Part shown: piece by piece, positions 1-4,448 of the stretch
How positions within the stretch are numbered: position 1 is the first letter of the stretch
How the letters are laid out: each line of letters starts with the position of its first letter
Source: Caldithrix sp.
GTDB lineage: Bacteria; Zhuqueibacterota; Zhuqueibacteria; Oceanimicrobiales; Oceanimicrobiaceae
Assembly: GCA_004357015.1 (NCBI GenBank)
Contig: SMXE01000066.1
Coordinates: 1-5,343, forward strand
DNA length: 5,343 nucleotides
Direction of reading: 5' to 3'
Position numbers and translations under genes: made by a program
Notes under the pieces: model-generated
What the model was told of the DNA's origin: nothing
Databases searched by the model: none
What the model saw: the letters and a program-made list of their open reading frames with translations, nothing else

Positions 1-19
1 GAGACTTCCAAAGAATGGA

Positions 20-94
20 TTATTTTTTTGCGTAGGTTTTTTCTAATTCAGCAATTCGATTTTCCAACTCCTCGGTCTCAATAGCCTTTCTTTT
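20..94 (-). pseudogene. Short coiled-coil-like reading frame lacking a start codon
   Basis: Read leftward, 24 sense codons run from just after a tandem TGA-TAA (positions 100-95) to a TAA at 22-20. The translation is rich in Glu, Leu, Lys and Ile with heptad-like spacing (IETEELENRIAELEKTYAKK) and looks like genuine coiled-coil protein, reminiscent of the N-terminus of SlyX-type proteins. It has no ATG or GTG, and the only TTG is internal with no useful RBS. It lies in the same frame as the small CPxC ORF upstream, so it could be the tail of that gene after damage or sequence error. It could also be a remnant, or chance. The stop follows a run of seven A residues (leftward strand), a site where an indel would open the frame to the window edge. 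Confidence 0.2.
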
Positions 95-97
95 TTA

Positions 98-223
98 TCA
101 AATAGCGGCGGTTCCCATCGGGGCCGCCGTTTCTTTATTAAAAACTGTCCTGTTAACCAGGGGCTGTATCAACGTCACGTGCTCAAAGCATTTCGGGCAT
201 CGAATGGGGATGTAGAGGGCCAT
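98..223 (-). CDS. Possible small CPxC-motif (zinc-ribbon-like) protein, 41 aa
   Basis: An ATG at 223 opens a 41-codon leftward frame beginning MALYIPIRCPKCFEHV and ending at TGA-TAA (100-95). It has AGGAAG (235-230) six bases before the ATG and a TAGAAT -10-like box (256-251) further upstream, which together form a coherent expression signal. The single CPKC knuckle at residues 9-12 resembles half of a zinc ribbon. No second Cys pair follows, so a complete site would need a dimer, the downstream His, or a different frame. The second half overlaps a hairpin that acts as a rightward terminator, and an alternative frame there reads GGPDGNRRYLIKKKGY. The protein family is not recognised. It is small enough to be chance, but start, RBS and motif agree. 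Confidence 0.35.
   Translation of the reverse strand: MALYIPIRCPKCFEHVTLIQPLVNRTVFNKETAAPMGTAAI
106..139 (+). terminator. Rho-independent terminator, rightward
   Basis: CGGCGG (106-111) pairs with CCGCCG (124-129), and inner CCC (114-116) pairs with GGG (120-122) around a three-base loop, leaving a small TT/G internal loop. A T-rich tail, TTTCTTTATT, follows at 130-139. On the other strand the hairpin is followed by CTATTTGATAAAAAAG, which is a poor U-tract, so the direction is rightward. It would end a rightward gene lying left of the window; one rightward frame is open from base 1 to a TAG at 82-84 but has no recognisable content. Confidence 0.6.
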
Positions 224-242
224 AGAAGACTTCCTAGGTTTT

Positions 243-273
243 TGGTCCGAATTCTAACATAAACTCTGGACCA
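243..273. promoter_or_regulatory. Inverted repeat enclosing a leftward -10-like box
   Basis: TGGTCC (243-248) and GGACCA (268-273) are perfect 6-base inverted arms. Between them, read leftward, is TAGAAT (256-251), one mismatch from the sigma-70 -10 consensus. It is placed so that transcription would begin about 20 bases before the small ORF's ATG at 223. No convincing -35 hexamer is seen. The arrangement would suit a repressed promoter. The right arm is also part of the IS3-like terminal sequence, so the repeat may instead belong to a mobile-element end. Confidence 0.3.
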
Positions 274-292
274 CTTTTCGGGGGGCAGATCA
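268..292 (-). mobile_element. Possible IS3-family terminal inverted repeat (solo end)
   Basis: Read leftward from 292, the sequence begins TGATCTGCCCCCC and continues GAAAAGTGGTCC. It starts with TGA, then has a C-tract, an A-run and a TGG(T/A)CC block, the pattern I associate with about 25-bp ends of IS3-family insertion sequences. No transposase frame (orfA helix-turn-helix or DDE orfB) follows in the roughly 265 bases available to the left, and no partner end is visible. If real, it is a solo end or the edge of a degraded element. The match is from memory of the family pattern, not an alignment. Confidence 0.3.
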
Positions 293-367
293 GTTAAATT
301 CTGTAATCACGCTTCGGGTTGCCAATATTGCCACCTTGCTCTTATTCTTCGGCGGAGATTTAAATAA
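293..367. other. Downstream flank of the GH130 gene, no clear feature
   Basis: This stretch follows the leftward GH130 stop codon. It contains a short direct repeat, TTGCCA-ATA-TTGCCA (319-333), centred on the palindrome CAATATTG. I see no hairpin with a U-tract that would terminate the leftward operon, and no open frame with a start and RBS. Confidence 0.4.
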
Positions 368-1327
368 TCATCCAAGCGGAGGGCGTGGTTTTTCAAGACA
401 AAGGCCGATCAACTCGTCCACATCCGCAGTTCCTGTGCACATAACGCTGTCCGCACCGCCCCAGTAGATTCTGAGAGTTTTTTTATTTTCTAGAACCGCG
501 CCGCAGGTGAAGACGACATTGTGAACGTAGCCGGTAAGCTCCCACGGGTCTTCAGGTTGCAATATCCAGTCGTCGGACACCCCTAGTATTATTGACGGAT
601 CGTTAAGATCGTGAAGCGCGGCGCCGAGACGATAAACCGCGCCGTCCATTGTCTCGAACACGCCGTGATAAATGTGAAGCCATCCTTTTTCGGTTTTAAC
701 AGGAGTTGCGCCGGGGCCGATTTTCATTTCGTCCCAGTGGTAAGCGGCGGATTTAATGAGCAGTTTTGAATTTCCCCAGTGAACGAGGTCGGGCGACCAT
801 GAAATCCAGATGGACCACGGCGCTATTTCGGAGTGCGGTCTGTCGAGCCGCGCATAAAGACCGCCGAATTTTTCAGGGAATATGACGACGTTGCGGTGAT
901 CCGCCTGCGTTATCAAGGCCACGCGTTCCAGTGATTTGAAGTCCCTTGTTTTGGCAAGCGCAACCCTAACCCCGTGCCGGGAATAGGCGCTGTAAGTAAT
1001 CAAATATTCTCCATCGATTAAACTAATGCGCGCATCTTCCACTCCGAACTCCTCGTGCTCGGCGAAGGTTCCCTCTTTTGCCGGAACAAGAAAAGGCTCG
1101 GGGTGTACTTTGAAACCAAGCCCGTCTTCACTTTCGGCAATTCCTATAATCGAACGACCGTTGCGAAGGTGCGAGCGAAAGATCATTATGTACCTGTTCT
1201 GATACCTCGTAACCCCAGCGTTATGGACGGTCTCAACCGGATACGGCACGTCCTTCTTCGTAAGGATGGGATTATTCTCATACCGCTTTACCAAGCCTTT
1301 CTCATTAAATTTATTGTGCTCTGTCAT
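368..1327 (-). CDS. GH130 family mannoside phosphorylase / mannosidase-type enzyme
   Basis: A 319-residue cytoplasmic enzyme (no signal peptide or membrane segment) of glycoside hydrolase family 130, a five-bladed beta-propeller fold. Family members cleave beta-mannosides, most by reversible phosphorolysis to mannose-1-phosphate. Motifs in order: NPILTKKDVPYP and VHNAG (about 22-38); RSIIGIAESEDG (57-68); FGVEDAR (94-100), holding the expected catalytic Asp98; TYSAYSRHG (111-119); LDRPHS (161-166); KIGPGATPVKTEKGWLHIYHGV (from 202); GAALHDLNDPS (235-245); YVHNVVFTCG (267-276); GGADSV (290-295). The length is normal for the family. The family motif is usually EDPR; here Pro is Ala. The ATG at 1327 is chosen because GGAGGA (1338-1333) sits five bases upstream. 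A frame extension to a TTG at 1363 exists but is not favoured. The gene overlaps the preceding gene by 17 bases, indicating translational coupling. The exact substrate and linkage (beta-1,2 or beta-1,4) cannot be told from sequence. Confidence 0.9.
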   Translation of the reverse strand: MTEHNKFNEKGLVKRYENNPILTKKDVPYPVETVHNAGVTRYQNRYIMIFRSHLRNGRSIIGIAESEDGLGFKVHPEPFLVPAKEGTFAEHEEFGVEDARISLIDGEYLITYSAYSRHGVRVALAKTRDFKSLERVALITQADHRNVVIFPEKFGGLYARLDRPHSEIAPWSIWISWSPDLVHWGNSKLLIKSAAYHWDEMKIGPGATPVKTEKGWLHIYHGVFETMDGAVYRLGAALHDLNDPSIILGVSDDWILQPEDPWELTGYVHNVVFTCGAVLENKKTLRIYWGGADSVMCTGTADVDELIGLCLEKPRPPLG

Positions 1328-2660
1328 AATCGTCCTCCAGACGTTCAATGTCGTCCTCGCCAAAGTAATCGCCGGTCTGGATCTCCACGAAAACCATGTT
1401 TTCTCTCCCCGGATTCTTTATACGATGCACGGTGCCCTTTGGTATGTCCACGGACTCGTATTCTTCAAGGCCTATTTCCCTATCATCCAGTGTAACGACA
1501 GCCTTTCCCTGAACAATGTACCAGTGTTCCGAACGGCGGCGGTGTCTTTGGAGGCTCAGGCGCTGACCGGGATACACGGTTATCCTTTTTAGCTTATGAT
1601 CCGGCTCATCTGAAAGCACATCGTAAAATCCCCACGGGCGGTAGTGCTCTCTTTGGTCGAGTATTTTCCGGTAGACTTCCATGTAATCATTCACCATGCG
1701 GTCTGCAGTGAAACGGTCTTCAACGTGCGAGCGGCATTCTTTCCTGCTTATGGACTTTATACGGGAAACAGCGTCAACAGCCTCGCTAACGGTAGAGACA
1801 AGGAAACCGGTCTTGCCGTCAATAATGAGTTCCGGCATGCTTCCTTTATTGAAGGCTATCACCGGCGTACCGCACGCCATCGACTCAATCACCGAAAGCC
1901 CAAATGGTTCTTCAAAGTTTATCGGATGCAAAAGCGCAAAAGCTTTCCCGAGGAGTTCGTCACGCTCTTTTGGGCCGGCCATACCTGCGAAAATGATCTG
2001 CCTATCGTCTATATGGGGCTTTACTTCCCGTTCAAAGTAGGCCTCGTCCTGAATGATGCCCGCCATGATAAGCTTCTTTCCCGTCTTTTTGGCTATTTCT
2101 ACGGCCTCTTTTGCTCCCTTGTCCCAGTGGAAACGGCCGAAGAATAGAAGATATTCGCCCGGTTCGGAATTGAATGTGAAATTTTCTATATCTATTCCGT
2201 GATGGATGGTAGCGACGTAACTTAGCTCGGGCGATCGGTCCGCATCACTTATGGCCACGTAGTAAGTCTGGCCGTTGTATTTCTTATAAACAGGAAGGAT
2301 TTTTGGTGAAGAGAACCCGTGGATAGTAGTAATCACAGGCGTTTTGCTCATTGCAGTATACGTTAAAGGAAGAAAATCGAACTGGTTGTGAATGATATCG
2401 AATTCGTCTGCCCGTTCAAAGAGTTCAGAAATGTGCAGACATTCCCAAACCTTTGGGGACAACTCCCTGTCCTCCTCGTATCCTTGAGCGACAACGGAAA
2501 CAAGATCTGCCTTGGTCTCAGACCCGCCGGTCGCAAACAAGGTTACGTGTACTCCCTTTTTAACCAGCCCTTCGGTTAAGAGCGATACCATCCTCTCCCA
2601 CGGGCCATATTTGAGCGGAGGGGTTCTCCACGCTATTGGCGAAAGCATTGCTATTTGCAT
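1311..2660 (-). CDS. GT4 glycosyltransferase fused to phosphomannose-isomerase-type cupin
   Basis: A 449-residue two-domain cytoplasmic protein. Residues 1 to about 335 form a GT-B, family GT4 retaining glycosyltransferase. It begins MQIAMLSPIAWRTPP with a conserved YGPWE; further marks are HNQFDF (91-96), TTIHG (111-115), HHGID (153-157), FFGRFHWDKG in the donor-binding domain (about 173-182), and the E-x7-E motif EPFGLSVIE (Glu251 and Glu259), then MACGTPVIAF. Residues about 338-447 match the type II mannose-6-phosphate isomerase cupin found at the C-terminus of ManC/AlgA enzymes: RPWGFYDVL (341-349), LSLQRHRRRSEHW (368-380) with metal-ligand-like Gln, His and Glu, IPKGTVHR with a further His412, and GEDDIER near the end. 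The nucleotidyltransferase half of ManC is absent. The ATG at 2660 has GGAG eight bases upstream and gives the usual GT4 N-terminus; a frame extension to an ATG at 2705 lacks an RBS. It is the first gene of the operon with GH130. Mannosyl donor use is inferred from the cupin and neighbour, not shown. Confidence 0.9.
   Translation of the reverse strand: MQIAMLSPIAWRTPPLKYGPWERMVSLLTEGLVKKGVHVTLFATGGSETKADLVSVVAQGYEEDRELSPKVWECLHISELFERADEFDIIHNQFDFLPLTYTAMSKTPVITTIHGFSSPKILPVYKKYNGQTYYVAISDADRSPELSYVATIHHGIDIENFTFNSEPGEYLLFFGRFHWDKGAKEAVEIAKKTGKKLIMAGIIQDEAYFEREVKPHIDDRQIIFAGMAGPKERDELLGKAFALLHPINFEEPFGLSVIESMACGTPVIAFNKGSMPELIIDGKTGFLVSTVSEAVDAVSRIKSISRKECRSHVEDRFTADRMVNDYMEVYRKILDQREHYRPWGFYDVLSDEPDHKLKRITVYPGQRLSLQRHRRRSEHWYIVQGKAVVTLDDREIGLEEYESVDIPKGTVHRIKNPGRENMVFVEIQTGDYFGEDDIERLEDDYDRAQ
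1333..1338 (-). promoter_or_regulatory. Ribosome binding site fixing the GH130 start
   Basis: GGAGGA on the leftward strand lies five bases before the ATG at 1327 and inside the last codons of the GT4-cupin gene. It decides the start over the longer TTG frame and implies translation coupled to the upstream gene. Confidence 0.75.
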
Positions 2661-2668
2661 GTAGATAT

Positions 2669-2672
2669 CTCC
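2669..2672 (-). promoter_or_regulatory. Ribosome binding site for the GT4-cupin gene
   Basis: GGAG on the leftward strand, eight bases before the ATG at 2660. It supports that start over the in-frame ATG at 2705, which has no comparable site at suitable spacing. Confidence 0.6.
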
Positions 2673-2703
2673 AAGTTCCGATTTACGGTTACTGCCAAAA
2701 CGC

Positions 2704-2728
2704 ATTGGGACAATAGATCTTCCCCAAT
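2704..2728. repeat. Inverted repeat at the predicted transcript start of the GT4-GH130 operon
   Basis: ATTGGG (2704-2709) and CCCAAT (2723-2728) are perfect 6-base arms around 13 bases. They straddle the predicted leftward transcription start near 2727, so they could form a 5'-leader hairpin or a repressor site. The arms are short, so chance is possible. Confidence 0.3.
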
Positions 2729-2734
2729 AACCCG

Positions 2735-2763
2735 ATTATATATGGCGGACTCGACTAACTGTT
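2735..2763 (-). promoter_or_regulatory. Leftward promoter for the GT4-cupin/GH130 operon
   Basis: The leftward strand carries a perfect TATAAT (2740-2735) preceded by TATA. The expected -35 zone at about 2758-2763 reads AACAGT-like sequence and is a poor match to TTGACA. A good -10 with a weak -35, and with direct repeats immediately upstream, is the usual layout of an activator-dependent promoter. The predicted leader to the ATG at 2660 is about 67 bases. Confidence 0.5.
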
Positions 2764-2764
2764 G

Positions 2765-2801
2765 CACTTGCGAGTTGAATCCGCCCACTTACAAGTTGAA
2801 T
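2765..2801. repeat. Two 16-base direct repeats with 21-bp phasing, candidate operator
   Basis: CACTTGCGAGTTGAAT (2765-2780) and CACTTACAAGTTGAAT (2786-2801) differ at three central positions (two transitions plus one further change) and are offset by 21 bp, two helical turns. Each contains a near-palindrome of the form ACTTRCRAGT, and a further GCAAGT half-site follows at 2802-2807. The pair sits between the divergent genes, just upstream of the weak leftward -35 zone. This is a plausible binding site for a pair of regulator dimers on one DNA face that controls both directions. Confidence 0.5.
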
Positions 2802-2855
2802 GCAAGTATGAATAAGCGGCTATATGTTTGTCGGATGATATTTTTATGAGATAAT
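2796..2855 (+). promoter_or_regulatory. Candidate rightward promoters for the long GH130 gene
   Basis: Two overlapping possibilities exist. TTGTCG (2828-2833) with GATAAT (2850-2855) at 16-bp spacing would start transcription at about 2862, giving an essentially leaderless message beginning at the ATG at 2863. TTGAAT (2796-2801) with TATATG (2821-2826) at 19-bp spacing would start near 2833 and leave a roughly 30-base leader; its -35 lies inside the second direct repeat. Neither is a strong consensus promoter. Confidence 0.35.
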
Positions 2856-2862
2856 ATTGATA

Positions 2863-4344
2863 ATGGAAGATAATAATAAAAGACCATTGTCGCTGGCGAA
2901 AAGAAAGTCCATACCGATTCAGGCGGATAATTCCCGTGTAATCACAAAACCTTTTATCCCCGGTCCAGATCATCGAATAAAAGAGGTGGTCAACAGAGTA
3001 CTGGGATTAAGTGACGAGGAGGTTGAAACTTTACTGCAACAGGTGCTCTGGGATTTTTCCGGCCGCCACAGGCATTTCAAAGAGGCACTTATAAATAACT
3101 ACAAGAAGATCAAACATTGTGTGCCGAACAGTGACTCTATCACCATGGAGACGCGGCTTTTGCTGGGTTCTTATTTTACTTGTGAATACTCAGTTGAAGC
3201 GGCGGCTCTTTTTAATCCCTCCATAGTCCTTCATCCGAACCAGAAAGAACTGCCGGAAGGGAGCGTCAGGTTTATCATGAGTTTCCGCGCAACCGGCGAG
3301 GGTCATATTTCGTCCATCGAATTCCGGAGCGGGAAAATAGACAGTGAGGGAAACATGGATTTTGATCCGATTAGCAATTATGTTGAAACGCCGGAATTGT
3401 GTCAAGATAAATTGTACAATAAACACCTTTTTGGCCTAAAGCTTACCGAAATGACGGCGAGCAACGAAGTGACGTCACATATGCTTGGCGAATTGGGTGA
3501 GGTTTTCACATTCGATCAATTACAAGGTAAGATTGCGAAGCTACAATCAGCGTCCGATTTCGACCCGGACCACAAAAGGGACGCCATCGATATGGCAATG
3601 TGGCTTGCAAGGTCCAACTACGAAATAAAGTTCCGCTATGACCACCGGATATCCGAGAGGGTGATATTCCCTGTCTCGGAAAACGAAAGCAAGGGGATAG
3701 AAGATGCCCGCTTCGTGCATTTTACGGACGATGATGATAGCGTCACGTATTACGCAACATATACTGCATTCAACGGATTCGTAATACTACCGCAACTGAT
3801 AACGACGAAGGATTTCATTACGTTCAAGGTTAATACCCTTAACGGTAAGGCCGTCCAGAATAAAGGGATGGCCCTTTTCCCCAGGAAAATAGATGGGAAG
3901 TATGTAATGCTTTCCCGACAGGACGGAGTGAATAACCACATCATGTTTTCAGAGAACATACATTTCTGGCAAGAGTCCGAAATCATCCAGACCCCGACTC
4001 ATCCCTGGGAATTTATCCAGATAGGAAACTGCGGGTCCCCGATCGAAACCGACGAGGGTTGGCTCCTGCTGACTCACGGAGTTGGGGCCATGAGGAAGTA
4101 CAGCATTGGGATCGAGTTACTTGACCTCAACGACCCATCTAGGATGATAGGTAGGCTTGACGAGCCGATACTTGTGCCAACCGACGGAGAGAGGGAAGGC
4201 TATGTGCCAAACGTTGTCTATTCCTGTGGAGCCATGATACACAACGACGAACTTGTTATTCCCTTCGCCATAGCCGACCAGAAAACCAGCGTAGCAACAA
4301 TTTCCGTCCCGGAGGTTCTATCGCTGATGAATCAGTCTTCATAA
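2863..4344 (+). CDS. Long GH130-family protein with N-terminal extension (493 aa)
   Basis: The C-terminal two thirds form a GH130 beta-propeller related to mannoside phosphorylases and mannosidases. Before it comes an extension of about 110 residues containing VITKPFIPGPDHR, a helical stretch and FSGRHRHF, typical of the ~490-residue GH130 subgroup. Propeller motifs, numbered from this ATG: ALFNPSIVLHP (115-125); SFRATGEGHISSIEFRSG (140-157); KGIEDARFVHF (277-287) with the expected catalytic Asp281; YYATYTAFNG; MALFPRKIDGKYVMLSRQDG (336-355); GNCGSPIETDEGWLLLTHGV (388-407); LLDLNDPS (419-426); EGYVPNVVYSCGAMIH. Where the short GH130 has LDRPHS this protein has LSRQDG, so phosphate handling may differ and hydrolysis or transfer is possible. 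No signal peptide. The start is uncertain: an in-frame TTG at 2857 lies six bases after a weak GAG, while the ATG at 2863 has no clear RBS. It is divergent from the GT4-cupin operon and convergent with the gene at 4449. The family is secure; the reaction is not. Confidence 0.9.
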   Translation: MEDNNKRPLSLAKRKSIPIQADNSRVITKPFIPGPDHRIKEVVNRVLGLSDEEVETLLQQVLWDFSGRHRHFKEALINNYKKIKHCVPNSDSITMETRLLLGSYFTCEYSVEAAALFNPSIVLHPNQKELPEGSVRFIMSFRATGEGHISSIEFRSGKIDSEGNMDFDPISNYVETPELCQDKLYNKHLFGLKLTEMTASNEVTSHMLGELGEVFTFDQLQGKIAKLQSASDFDPDHKRDAIDMAMWLARSNYEIKFRYDHRISERVIFPVSENESKGIEDARFVHFTDDDDSVTYYATYTAFNGFVILPQLITTKDFITFKVNTLNGKAVQNKGMALFPRKIDGKYVMLSRQDGVNNHIMFSENIHFWQESEIIQTPTHPWEFIQIGNCGSPIETDEGWLLLTHGVGAMRKYSIGIELLDLNDPSRMIGRLDEPILVPTDGEREGYVPNVVYSCGAMIHNDELVIPFAIADQKTSVATISVPEVLSLMNQSS

Positions 4345-4448
4345 TTGCCCGTGACGGGTACCGGAACTCGTGGTGGATGGCCGCTGACCACACCGCTCAC
4401 TAAAAGCCGAGGCGTAAAGAATCTTAGAGTTATGTAGAATCGCGCTCT
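4345..4448. other. Convergent intergenic region without a clear terminator
   Basis: This lies between two genes that converge. Weak hairpins only: CCCG-TGA-CGGG (4348-4358) and GTGGT/ACCAC (4370-4374 with 4387-4391), neither followed by a T-tract. A perfect 7-base inverted repeat, GTAAAGA (4414-4420) with TCTTTAC (4446-4452), has a 25-base loop and includes the stop codon of the leftward gene. AGAATC occurs twice (4418-4423, 4436-4441). No small ORF with an RBS was found. Confidence 0.4.

Noticed and set aside
1328..1363. Twelve-residue extension of the short GH130 from a TTG at 1363
   Set aside because: The ATG at 1327 has a near-ideal RBS, and the extension has no family similarity.
1055..1592. 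Rightward open frames of 146 and 108 codons across the GH130/GT4-cupin junction
   Set aside because: They are antisense to two genes with clear family motifs, mutually overlapping in different frames, and without protein-like motifs.
1644..2147. Rightward open frame of 167 codons, plus a 114-codon one inside it
   Set aside because: Antisense to the GT4 donor-binding domain; no recognisable motif and no supporting RBS.
2661..2705. Fifteen-residue N-terminal extension of the GT4-cupin protein from the ATG at 2705
   Set aside because: No RBS at suitable spacing, and the ATG at 2660 has GGAG and gives the standard GT4 N-terminus.
2765..2801. Direct repeats as a minimal CRISPR array
   Set aside because: Only two copies, 16 bases, with a five-base gap; far too short for repeat-spacer structure. 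An operator is a better reading.
2755..2973. Leftward 72-codon frame over the divergent region
   Set aside because: It overlaps the start of the long GH130 gene and the phased repeats; composition is not protein-like.
3190..3986. Two leftward 78-codon frames
   Set aside because: Both lie antisense within conserved GH130 propeller sequence.
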